Below are positions 8,504 through 16,041 of a stretch of 64,000 nt of DNA, piece after piece. Under the pieces are notes generated by a model. That model was not told the origin of the DNA. It was given only the letters and a program-made list of their open reading frames with translations, and ran no database searches. Position 1 is the stretch's first letter, and every line of letters starts with the position of its first letter. The position numbers and the translations under genes are program-made. Source of the stretch: Amycolatopsis sp. FBCC-B4732 (GTDB taxonomy: Bacteria > Actinomycetota > Actinomycetes > Mycobacteriales > Pseudonocardiaceae); the NCBI RefSeq assembly GCF_023008405.1, contig NZ_CP095376.1, positions 453,501-517,500 of the forward strand, read 5' to 3'.

Positions 8504-9483
8504 GGCTTTCGGTTTCGCTGGGGTTGTGGCAGGACCGCCCGCCGGAGGAGGCGCTGGAAACCGCGCGCGCCGCGGAGGCCGCCGGGTACCCGGAGCTGTG
8601 GATCGGCGAGATGGCGACGTGGGACGCCTTCGCGCTGGGGACCGCGATCGGCGCGGCGACGTCGTCGATCTCGCTGACTTTCGGGCCGCTCGCGGTGACC
8701 GTGCGGGACCCGGCGATGATCGCCATGGGCGTCGCGTCGGTGGCGGCGCTGACCGGCCGGACGACGGGGGTCGCGCTGGGCACGTCGAGCGACGTCGTGG
8801 TGCGGGGCTGGCACGGCCGGTCGCGGTCCCGGGCGGCCACCGCACTGGAGGAGTCGGCGATCGCCCTCCGGCAGCTGGTTTCCGGCGAGAAGTCCACTGT
8901 GGATGGCTCGGTGGTGGGCTCGCAGGGCTACCGGTTGCGGTTGCCCGCCCCGAAATCGCCGCTGACGATCGCGGCGTTCGGGCCGCGTGCGCTCGACGTC
9001 GCCGCGCGGCACGCGGACCGGATGGTGGTCAACCTGGTCAGCCCGGCCACGGCCGGCGCGTTGGTGAGCGGTCTCCGGGAAGCGGCTTCGCGGGCGGGTG
9101 TGACGCCGCCGCCGGTGGCCGCGTGGGTGGTCGGCGCGGTGGACCCCGGGCCGGCGCAGCTCGAGCAGCTGCGTCGGGGCGTGGTCGGCTACCTGGCCGC
9201 ACCCGGCTACGGCGAGATGTTCCGCGCGGCGGGGTTCGGCGAGCTCGTCGACTTCGCGCGCACCCGGCCGCACCCGCGTGAGCTGCTGGCGGCGGTGCCC
9301 GTCGAGGCGATCGCCGTGGTCGGGTTGCTGGGGTCGCGCGCGGAGGTCGCCGCGAAGGCCGCCGAGTACGCGGCGGCGGGGATCGACGAGCTGGCGATCG
9401 TGCCCGCCACCGGCGACGACGACCCGGGCGGCGCGAAAACCCTCGCCGCGTGTCGATCCGCGGTCGGCCCGTTCGACGCGTAG
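8500..9483 (+). CDS. Luciferase-like (LLM) F420- or FMN-dependent oxidoreductase
   Basis: 327 residues. Bacterial luciferase TIM-barrel fold: N-terminal LSVSLGLWQDRPPEEALETARAAEAAGYPELWIGE, a central FGPLAVTVRDP strand and GTSSDVVVRGWHGR near residue 90. Start overlaps the thiolase stop (ATGA, 8500-8503). F420 is a reasonable cofactor because fbiC is present in this genome, but FMN cannot be excluded. Probably reduces or oxygenates an intermediate of the oxygenase pathway. Confidence 0.85.
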   Translation: MRLSVSLGLWQDRPPEEALETARAAEAAGYPELWIGEMATWDAFALGTAIGAATSSISLTFGPLAVTVRDPAMIAMGVASVAALTGRTTGVALGTSSDVVVRGWHGRSRSRAATALEESAIALRQLVSGEKSTVDGSVVGSQGYRLRLPAPKSPLTIAAFGPRALDVAARHADRMVVNLVSPATAGALVSGLREAASRAGVTPPPVAAWVVGAVDPGPAQLEQLRRGVVGYLAAPGYGEMFRAAGFGELVDFARTRPHPRELLAAVPVEAIAVVGLLGSRAEVAAKAAEYAAAGIDELAIVPATGDDDPGGAKTLAACRSAVGPFDA

Positions 9484-9485
9484 GC

Positions 9486-10004
9486 ATGAGCGAACCGACG
9501 AAGACCAAGAACCTCGACCAGAACGGCTCCCCGGAGCTGCCGTGGAGCCGGGCGCGCGACCTGCTCGCGACCCAGACCCCGAAGGAGGACCTGACGTTCT
9601 TCGTCGGGACCGTCCGCCCCGACGGCCGGCCGCATTCCGCCGGCGTGGGCGCGATCTGGGTCGACGAGACGCTGTACTTCGTGAGCGGGCCCGGTACCGT
9701 CCGCGCCCGCAACCTGGCGGCGAACCCGGCGTGCAGCGTTTCGGTGCGCCTGAAGGGCCTCGACCTGACGGTGGAGGGCGAGGCCGAGCCGGTCGCCGAC
9801 CCGGCGACGCTCGAGCGGGTGGCGGCCGCCTATCGCGAGGGCGGCTGGCCGGCGCAGGTGACCGAAGGGGGGTTCGACGCACCGTTCATGGCCCCGAGCG
9901 CCGGCCCGGCCCCGTGGTTCCTGTACCGGCTGGTGCCGACCCGGGCGATCGGCGTCGCGTGCGCCGAGCCGTACGGCGCGAGCCGCTGGGATTTCACCCG
10001 CTGA
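9486..10004 (+). CDS. Pyridoxamine 5'-phosphate oxidase-like split-barrel flavoprotein
   Basis: 172 residues. The split-barrel FMN/F420-binding fold shows as TFFVGTVRPDGRPHSAGVGAIWVDETLYFVSGPGTVRARNLAANPACSVSV. Start placed at ATG 9486, two bases after the upstream stop; an in-frame ATG at 9450 would overlap the LLM gene heavily. Last gene of the operon, closed by the hairpin at 10015. Family members are often F420-dependent reductases in actinobacteria; the substrate is unknown. Confidence 0.85.
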   Translation: MSEPTKTKNLDQNGSPELPWSRARDLLATQTPKEDLTFFVGTVRPDGRPHSAGVGAIWVDETLYFVSGPGTVRARNLAANPACSVSVRLKGLDLTVEGEAEPVADPATLERVAAAYREGGWPAQVTEGGFDAPFMAPSAGPAPWFLYRLVPTRAIGVACAEPYGASRWDFTR

Positions 10005-10014
10005 TCGCCGCGGC

Positions 10015-10064
10015 GGGTCGTGAGTGTTCAGGAGGGTCAGAACCCTCCTGAACACTCACGACCC
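10015..10064. terminator. Bidirectional hairpin terminator sharing the stem word of 717-758
   Basis: Perfect 23-base arms (10015-10037 and 10042-10064) with loop CAGA, between the convergent flavoprotein and lipase genes. The stem contains CGTGAGTGTTCAGG, identical to the outer stem of the hairpin at 717-758. Confidence 0.85.
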
Positions 10065-10089
10065 ACCCGGCCGGGCGCGGAGCAGGGCC

Positions 10090-10935
10090 TCAGCCGATCG
10101 CCGCGGCCACCGTCGCGCCGATGTGGCGCATGCCGGTCGCGTTCGGGTGCAGCGGAGCCGCCACCGAGGTCGGGATCACGCTCTCGAACCACTTCACGCC
10201 CGGCAGCTTGCAGACGTCGTGGCCGATCGAGGGCGTCCGGATGTCGACGTACCGCGCGTTGTGCGCCGCGGCCTGCCGGGCCAGCGCCGCGTTCGTCTTG
10301 TCGATGCTGCCCTGGATGTAGTTCGCGTCGCGCGGGGTCAGTGGCGCGATCGGCCAGCACCCGTTGTGCGGCAGGTACGTGCCGTAGCCCGCGACGAAGA
10401 CGGCCGCGTCCGGGGCCTTCGCGTGGATCGCGTCCAGCAGCGCGCCCCACGTCGGCTCGAACGCCGCGATCTTCTCGGCCAGCTGGTCGTGCCCGCCCGC
10501 CGTGTACCTGTCGACGCAGTCCGGGGTGATGCCGGGCAGCAGGTTGATGCAGCTCGTCGCCGCGCCGACCAGGCCGACGTCGTTGCCGCCGATGGTCACC
10601 GTGACCGTCTTCGTGGCCGCGTTCAGCGCGTCGAGCTGCGGCGGGACCGCGCCGGTCTCCGTCGGCTGCGGGGCGTACATGTCCGCGGTCGTCGCCCCGG
10701 AGCACGTGACGTCCTTCAACGGGACGCCGAGCTGCTTCGCGGCGACGTGCGGGTAGTTCGCGAGCGACCGGAGGCAGCCCGGGGACGACAGATCCGGGGG
10801 CAGGATCAGCGGTCCGGCCGCGGCCGAGTCCCCGAGCGCCACGTACTCGCCGCCGGCGGCGGCCGCGGTGCCCGCTGTCGTGATCGCCAGCGCGGTGACC
10901 ATGATCGTGATGAACGCCGTTGTCCTCACTCGCAC
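10090..10935 (-). CDS. Secreted SGNH/GDSL-family lipase or esterase
   Basis: 281 residues with a Sec signal peptide (residues 1-25, cleavage near AAAAG). Block I is ALGDSAAAG with the nucleophilic Ser, block III is GGNDVG and block V is HPNATGMRHIG with the catalytic His. Several Cys pairs suit an exported enzyme. It resembles the extracellular SGNH lipases of Streptomyces. GTG at 10935 was chosen because AAGGAGG (10941-10947) is five bases upstream; a second GTG at 10929 is too far from it. Confidence 0.9.
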   Translation of the reverse strand: MRVRTTAFITIMVTALAITTAGTAAAAGGEYVALGDSAAAGPLILPPDLSSPGCLRSLANYPHVAAKQLGVPLKDVTCSGATTADMYAPQPTETGAVPPQLDALNAATKTVTVTIGGNDVGLVGAATSCINLLPGITPDCVDRYTAGGHDQLAEKIAAFEPTWGALLDAIHAKAPDAAVFVAGYGTYLPHNGCWPIAPLTPRDANYIQGSIDKTNAALARQAAAHNARYVDIRTPSIGHDVCKLPGVKWFESVIPTSVAAPLHPNATGMRHIGATVAAAIG

Positions 10936-11040
10936 GCCGTCCTCCTTGACGTTGTGCCGATGGCTGGTCTCCGTGACACCATCGGCACCGCGGGTGGCCG
11001 GATTGACTGGGAAGCCGGGCAGAGAACGAGGGGATCGGTT

Positions 11041-12282
11041 GTGACGGAGCACAAAACCGGCGCGGACCTGGCCCTCGGCGGACAGCGGGTGCACGAGCGG
11101 CTCACCCGGGACGAGCCCGAGCTGATCGCGCGGGTGCTGACGCGCATCCAGGCCGAGGTCGCGGACTACCGCCGGCTGCCGGTCGAGGAGCTGGCCGGCG
11201 ACATCGCGGGCATCACCCGGCAGGCCGTGCGGGCGTTCGCGCGGAGCCTGCGCGAGGACCGCGAGCTCAACGACGCCGAGCTGCGGCAGATCGGCGCGTC
11301 CGCGGTGCGCCGCGCCGAGGAGGGCTTCCCGCTCGAAGCCGTGCTCAACGCCTACCACGTCGGCGCGCGGGAGATCTTCGCCGTCGGCTCGGCCGAAGCG
11401 GACGGCGCAGACGTCGCCGACCTGCTCGAAGTGGCCGACCGGGTGCTGGCGTGGGTCGGCGCGGTCACCGCCGCGGTCACCCGCGGCTACCTGGAGGAGC
11501 TGCGCACGAAGGTCGGGCAGGAGCACACGGCGCGGCGCACGCTGCTGTCGGTGCTGGCCGACGGCGGCCCGGTCGACGTCGTCGCCCGCAGCGCCGGGAT
11601 CACGCTGCCGGCGCGGTACCTGGTGCTGAGCGTCGAGCTGGGGCCGCACGCCGACGAGGGGTCGCCGGGCGTGGACGCGGAAATCGCCGTCCGCCGCAAG
11701 CTGCGCCGGTTCCTCGCCGCGTTCGAACACGCCTGCGGCGACGGCGTGCTGGCGTCCCTGGACGGCCCGGGCGGGCTGGTCCTGCTGCCATTGGCCGGCC
11801 GGCTGACGGAGCTCGCGGGCCGGCACGCGGTCCTCGACGCGGCCGGCCGCGCGGCGGGCGTCGACGTGCTGGCGGCGGCCGAAACGGCGGCGCCGGCGGA
11901 GGTCCGGGTGGTGGCCGCGCGGACGGCGGAGGTGCTGGACGTGCTGCGCTGGTTCGGCCGCGAGCCGGGCCTGTACCGCCTCGACGACGTCCTGGTGGAG
12001 TACCAGCTGACCCGCCCGGGCGCGGCGCGCGACCGCCTGGCCGCGGTGCTCGCCCCGCTGGAGCCGCACCCGGAGCTGCTGGAGACGCTGCAGGCGTACC
12101 TCGAGCTGGACACGAACCGCCGCCGCACGGCAACCCGCCTGCACGTCCACCCCAACACGGTCGACTACCGCCTGCGGAAGGTCCGCGACCTGACGGGCAT
12201 CGACCCCCTCCACCCGGCGGGCCTGCCGCGCATCATCGCGGCCCTCGCGGCTCGGCGGGCGTCGTTGCCGCGTGGGGAGTGA
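11041..12282 (+). CDS. PucR/CdaR-type transcriptional regulator
   Basis: 413 residues. The N-terminal half (to about 160) is an RsbRD/PucR-like helical sensor (AVRRAEEGFPLEAVLNAYHVGAREIF); a GGDEF-like middle follows; the C-terminal PucR helix-turn-helix is TLQAYLELDTNRRRTATRLHVHPNTVDYRLRKVRDLTGID at about 355-395. GTG start at 11041. Divergent from the SGNH lipase gene, which it may control. Its last 100 or so bases are repeated in decaying copies downstream of the stop. Confidence 0.88.
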   Translation: MTEHKTGADLALGGQRVHERLTRDEPELIARVLTRIQAEVADYRRLPVEELAGDIAGITRQAVRAFARSLREDRELNDAELRQIGASAVRRAEEGFPLEAVLNAYHVGAREIFAVGSAEADGADVADLLEVADRVLAWVGAVTAAVTRGYLEELRTKVGQEHTARRTLLSVLADGGPVDVVARSAGITLPARYLVLSVELGPHADEGSPGVDAEIAVRRKLRRFLAAFEHACGDGVLASLDGPGGLVLLPLAGRLTELAGRHAVLDAAGRAAGVDVLAAAETAAPAEVRVVAARTAEVLDVLRWFGREPGLYRLDDVLVEYQLTRPGAARDRLAAVLAPLEPHPELLETLQAYLELDTNRRRTATRLHVHPNTVDYRLRKVRDLTGIDPLHPAGLPRIIAALAARRASLPRGE

Positions 12283-12745
12283 GCGGGTTCGGCTCGTCGG
12301 CGGTCGGGTGCGTGGCTCTCGCCGGGCACTGTTCCGGGGCATTCGGCGGGCTTGCCGCGGACCATCGCGGCTTTCGCGGTTCGGTGAGCGTCGCTGGCGC
12401 GTGCGGACTCGGGCCGCCGCCGGCGGATGGGTCCGTGGCTTCTCGGCGGGCACCGCTCCGGGTCACCTGGCGGGCTTGCCCCGGATCATCGCTGTTCGGC
12501 GAGCGTCGTTGCCGGGTGGGGACTGAGCGGGCTCGGCCCACTGCCAGGGGAAGGGTCCGCGAACTGACGGGCATCGACCCCCTCCGCCCGGCGGGCCTGC
12601 CGCGCATCATCGCGGCTCTCGCGGCTCGGCGAGCGTCGTGTCGCGCGGGTACTGAGTGGGTTCGGCCCGCTGGCAGTCGGGTGCGTGGCTCCCGGCGGGC
12701 TTGCCCCGGATCCTCGCGGCTCGGCGAGCGTCGCCACCGCGTGAG
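12283..12745 (+). repeat. Decaying tandem copies of the 3' end of the upstream regulator gene
   Basis: Fills the 476-base gap between two convergent genes; no gene seen. Four degenerate copies of the last 100-130 bases of the regulator gene and its post-stop sequence follow in tandem. The shared core CGGCGGGC(C/T)TGCC lies at 12215 in the gene and again at 12344, 12468, 12589 and 12693, spaced 129, 124, 121 and 104 bases. The copy at about 12549-12664 is nearly identical to 12175-12290, offset 374, including the former stop region. None carries an intact extended reading frame. Confidence 0.8.
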
Positions 12746-12758
12746 AACGGACGGGCAC

Positions 12759-13148
12759 TCACCCCACGCCGGTCAAGTGCGGCCGATGCGCGGGGACCTC
12801 CACTGACCGACGCGGCGACGGCACCCGCACCGCCACCGGCCGCAGCCCGGCGCGGGCCAGGACGCCCGCCGCCACCGCCGCACCCAGCACCCCCGCCGCC
12901 AGCGCCGAAGCCGCGTCGAAGCGCAGCTCGCCGGTGCGGCCGAGTACGAACCCCGAGTCCAGCGCCCACGCCACCGCCGCGACCCCGATCGCGGCGGCGG
13001 CCGTGCTCCACACCGCCGTCGAGAGCACCACCGCACCCAGCGTCACCAGTGCGTACCACGGGAACCGGGTCGCGCCGGCCACGTCCGCCAGCACCACCGC
13101 GACGACCGCGGCCGCGCATCCGAACGGGAACCCGAAGCCACCTGTCAT
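12759..13148 (-). CDS. Small hydrophobic membrane protein
   Basis: 129 residues, unrecognised. Three to four membrane segments are likely: FPFGCAAAVVAVVLADVAG, WYALVTLGAVVLSTAVW, AAAIGVAAVAWALD and AASALAAGVLGAAVAAGVLARAG, followed by a basic C-terminal tail. ATG at 13148 is preceded by TGGAG on the minus strand. No neighbour suggests a role. Confidence 0.65.
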   Translation of the reverse strand: MTGGFGFPFGCAAAVVAVVLADVAGATRFPWYALVTLGAVVLSTAVWSTAAAAIGVAAVAWALDSGFVLGRTGELRFDAASALAAGVLGAAVAAGVLARAGLRPVAVRVPSPRRSVEVPAHRPHLTGVG

Positions 13149-13228
13149 GACTCCAGTAAGACCGCCGGAACACACGACACCATGAGCCAGGACACGTTCC
13201 CTACAGCCCGGCCCCGGATCTTGACGCG

Positions 13229-14095
13229 CTATTGACCCGTCACGCGCCCGATCGCCCCGGCGATCTCCGGCCACACCGCGCGCGGCAGGTTGTGGCCCAT
13301 GCCCGGGATGACGAGCAGCTCCGCGCCCGGGATCGCCGCCGCCGTCGCCTTGCCGCCGCTGACGTTGATCAGCGGGTCGGCGTCGCCGTGGATGACCAGT
13401 GCCGGCAGCCGGACCTCGCGCAGGCCCGCCGTGCGGTTGCCGGAGGCCACCACCGCGGCCGCGTGGCGGAGCGTGCCCACCGGGTGGCGGGCGCGGTCGT
13501 AGTGCAGCGTGGCCTTGGCCAGCAGGAACGCCTCGTCGTCCGGGTAGCCGGGGGAGCCGAGCCGCCGGTAGCCCTCGACGCTGTCGGCCAGCGCCTGCTC
13601 GCGGGTCGAAGCCGGCGGCCGCGCCAGCAGCCCGAGTGCCCACGGCTCGGCCTGGCCGACGGCGGGGTCGCCGGTGGTCGACATGATGGACGTGACGGAC
13701 AGCAGCCGGTCCGGGTGGTCGATGGCCAGCTGCTGCACGACCATCCCGCCCATCGACGCGCCGACGACGTGCGCGCGCCCGATGCCGAGCGCGTCGAAGA
13801 GCCCGACGGCGTCGTCGGCCAAGTCGGACAGCAGGTACGGCGCGGTCGCCAGATCGCCGGCCGCGAGCGCGGCCAGGTCCGGCGCGGGCAGGTGGTCGAG
13901 CCAGGTGGAGAGCCCGACGTCGCGGTTGTCGTAGCGCACGACGAAGAACCCGCGACCGGCCAGCAGCTCGCAGAAGCCGTCCTCCCAGGTGATCATCTGG
14001 GCGCCGAGGCCCATCACCAGGACCAGCGGCGGGGCCGCCGGGTCGCCGAAGGTGTCGTACTCGAGCTCGAGCCCGTTGGCCTGTGCGCGTGGCAT
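13229..14095 (-). CDS. Alpha/beta-fold hydrolase
   Basis: 288 residues. Typical alpha/beta hydrolase: oxyanion strand LVLVMGLGAQMITW, nucleophile in VVGASMGGMV, acid in HGDADPLI and His in GMGHNLPR. It resembles TAP-like esterases and aclacinomycin methylesterase-type enzymes. Start at ATG 14095 because upstream codons have no ribosome site and the family N-terminus fits here. Divergent from a TetR regulator 67 bases away, its probable controller. Confidence 0.9.
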   Translation of the reverse strand: MPRAQANGLELEYDTFGDPAAPPLVLVMGLGAQMITWEDGFCELLAGRGFFVVRYDNRDVGLSTWLDHLPAPDLAALAAGDLATAPYLLSDLADDAVGLFDALGIGRAHVVGASMGGMVVQQLAIDHPDRLLSVTSIMSTTGDPAVGQAEPWALGLLARPPASTREQALADSVEGYRRLGSPGYPDDEAFLLAKATLHYDRARHPVGTLRHAAAVVASGNRTAGLREVRLPALVIHGDADPLINVSGGKATAAAIPGAELLVIPGMGHNLPRAVWPEIAGAIGRVTGQ

Positions 14096-14162
14096 GCCCC
14101 GATCCTGCCGTACCCGTTCGAACCTGGCACCGGCACGGGCGGTGCGGTTACCGTTACGCCCC

Positions 14163-14888
14163 ATGCCTCCCTCATCCTCGGGCACCGGCCAGCGCCCCCG
14201 GTCGCGGGCCGCGGCGGGTCTGCCCGCGCTCACCGCCGAGCGCATCATCTCCGCGGCCACGGCCCTGACCGCCGAGCGCGGCCTCGACAACTGGACGCTG
14301 CGGGAGCTCGCCCGCGCGGTCGAGGCCTACCCGGCGGTCATCTACCACCACGTCGGCGACCGCGACGCCGTGGTGAACGCCGTAGTCGACCGGGTCGTCG
14401 GCCTGCTGGAGCTGCCCGAAGAGCGGCTCCCGTGGGCGGAGTGGTTCACCGAGCTGCTGGGCAGCCTGCGCGCGCTGCTGCGGACCTACCCGGGCTGCGC
14501 GCGGCGGCTCGCCCTCTTCGGCCCGTCGGTCAAGGCGGCCACGCGCAGCATCGACGCCGGCATCGGCGTGCTGCTGCAGGCGGGGTTCGGCCGCGAGAGC
14601 GTGCTGGCCTACAACCTGCTGCTGATGACCGCGTGCCAGTTCGTCGCGATGGAGGACGACCGCGACGGCGCGCTCGCCCTGCGGATCGACAACACCGAGG
14701 CGTACGCGGCCTACCGCGAGCGGGCCGACCTGCCGGGGATGGCCGAGCTGGGGTCCGCGATGCACGACCTCATGGGCGACCCCGACCTCGCCGCGGGCTA
14801 CTACGCCCAGCTGTACGACTACGCGGTCGGCCGGTGCCTCGACGGGCTCGCCCACCGCCTGGACGAACTGCGCGAAGCGGACAACTGA
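14163..14888 (+). CDS. TetR-family regulator
   Basis: 241 residues. N-terminal TetR helix-turn-helix: LTAERIISAATALTAERGLDNWTLRELARAVEAYPAVIYHHVGDRDAVVNAVVD (about 22-76), then a helical ligand-binding domain with a TetR-C-like pattern. Divergent from the alpha/beta hydrolase gene across 67 bases, so it likely represses that gene and itself. Confidence 0.9.
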   Translation: MPPSSSGTGQRPRSRAAAGLPALTAERIISAATALTAERGLDNWTLRELARAVEAYPAVIYHHVGDRDAVVNAVVDRVVGLLELPEERLPWAEWFTELLGSLRALLRTYPGCARRLALFGPSVKAATRSIDAGIGVLLQAGFGRESVLAYNLLLMTACQFVAMEDDRDGALALRIDNTEAYAAYRERADLPGMAELGSAMHDLMGDPDLAAGYYAQLYDYAVGRCLDGLAHRLDELREADN

Positions 14889-14951
14889 GGGTTGACAGCG
14901 ACTTGACAGTGCCCCGGCGTACCGTGGACGTGCGTCGGTGGTTCGCCCATC

Positions 14952-15004
14952 GACCCGAAGCCCCTGGCGCCCTCCTCCCCCTCGTGGCGTCGGGGGCTTC
15001 GGTC
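14952..15004. terminator. Hairpin terminator between convergent TetR genes
   Basis: GACCCGAAGCCCC-GGCGCC pairs with GGCG-CGGGGGCTTCGGTC (14952-14971 with 14986-15004), leaving a loop of about 14 bases. It lies between the convergent TetR genes and touches the stop of the second. Two TTGACA hexamers just upstream (14892-14908 region) have no good -10, so a separate transcript is not supported. Confidence 0.6.
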
Positions 15005-15651
15005 TATTCGCGACCGTGGCGCGGCGACGGTGGCACGGCCCGGATCGCCGGGAAGACTTCGCCGACGAGCGTGACGAGCGACTTCGACAGCAGCAGGTGC
15101 ACCTGGTCCCGGGTGAGTGATCCGCGCACGAGCCATTCCCGCCCGGCCGCCTTCACCATCCCGCCGAACGCGCGCACGAGCGCGTTCAGCTCCGGCCCGT
15201 GGTCGCTCTCGCTGGACAGCCCGACGGCTTCGAGCACGCGGTCGGCGGATTCGCGGTCGGCCTCCTCGAGGATCCGTTCCACTTCGAGGTCACGCCCGAT
15301 GCCCTCGGGCGCGATCGCGGCCAGCCACATCCGCTCCTGGCTGGTGACCATGTCGAGGAACCACTCGATGGCGACGTCGGCCCGCAGTTCGAGCGGCCCG
15401 TCCGGCAGGATCTCGACGGCCAGCCGCGGCACGGTCAGCGCGCGCCGGATGATTTCCAGGTACAGCTCGCGTTTCGTGCCGAAGTAGTGGTTGATCAGCC
15501 CGCGCGCGACCCCCGCCGCCGCGGCGATGTCCGAAGTGGACACTTCGGAATACGGGCGTTCCCCGAACAGCCGCGCGGCGCAGGCGTAGATCTGTTCCTT
15601 CCGTTCGTCCGGTTCCAGTCTTCGCCATCTCGGCGCCGGCTCGGTGTTCAT
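15004..15651 (-). CDS. TetR-family regulator
   Basis: 215 residues. TetR DNA-binding domain at residues 14-60 (ERKEQIYACAARLFGERPYSEVSTSDIAAAAGVARGLINHYFGTKRELYLEII), followed by a ligand domain. ATG at 15651 chosen; the upstream extension lies in the repeat-rich gap and has no family similarity. Target unknown: the next genes on either side are convergent or separated by a 390-base repeat region. Confidence 0.88.
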   Translation of the reverse strand: MNTEPAPRWRRLEPDERKEQIYACAARLFGERPYSEVSTSDIAAAAGVARGLINHYFGTKRELYLEIIRRALTVPRLAVEILPDGPLELRADVAIEWFLDMVTSQERMWLAAIAPEGIGRDLEVERILEEADRESADRVLEAVGLSSESDHGPELNALVRAFGGMVKAAGREWLVRGSLTRDQVHLLLSKSLVTLVGEVFPAIRAVPPSPRHGRE

Positions 15652-15720
15652 GGCCCCATCGTCGCACGCCCGGTTGCGCCGGGCAGCCCAGTCCGCACGT
15701 TCCCGGACACGGTGCCACGA

Positions 15721-15757
15721 TCGGGGCACGGCCGGTTCGGCAGCGTGATCGGGAGGG
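15721..15757. repeat. 37-base direct repeat, copy 1 (davB tail echo)
   Basis: Identical to 15873-15909, offset 152 bases. Both contain GGGGCACG-N7-CGGCAGCGTGATCGG. The same two blocks with the same 7-base spacing occur at 16033-16062, where they form the 3' end and stop of the lysine monooxygenase gene. The rest of the 390-base gap 15652-16041 holds no gene. Confidence 0.75.
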
Positions 15758-15872
15758 GGTCGTTCGGCTCGCGGCACCACTCGGAACCGGAGCCGGAAGC
15801 CGGGGCGTGCTCACCGGCCCCTGGCTTCGCCGAGATCCGGCGGGAGGGAACGACTCGTTCCTGTCTGCCCCA

Positions 15873-15909
15873 TCGGGGCACGGCCGGTTCGGCAGCGTGA
15901 TCGGGAGGG
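15873..15909. repeat. 37-base direct repeat, copy 2 (davB tail echo)
   Basis: Exact copy of 15721-15757. Its blocks match the davB 3' end at 16033-16062 at the same spacing. Sequence between the copies diverges. Confidence 0.75.
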
Positions 15910-15954
15910 CGCTGTTCGCCCGCGGGGGTGCCGCGAATGGCTCATTGGGGCGGT

Positions 15955-15985
15955 GGAGGTCGCGAATGAGTCATTCGCGACCTCC
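15955..15985. terminator. Hairpin terminator after the lysine operon
   Basis: Perfect inverted repeat, 15-base arms (15955-15969 and 15971-15985), extended by GGGCGG/CCGCCC with one bulge. It lies 57 bases beyond the davB stop. The stem core GCGAATGAGTCATTCGC is a distinct word from the other terminators here; a partial copy GCGAATGGCTCATT precedes it at about 15933. Confidence 0.75.
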
Positions 15986-16041
15986 GCCCGGCCCCGGAGC
16001 CGGCGACGGCAGCCGGGACCAGTGCCGGAAAAGGGGCACGC

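Noticed and set aside
12283..12745. Separate small genes in the repeat array
   Set aside because: Frames are fragments of decayed copies of the regulator tail without start signals.
14892..14951. Possible small RNA between the two TetR genes
   Set aside because: Two TTGACA hexamers are present but no -10 at suitable spacing; the hairpin is explained as a terminator.
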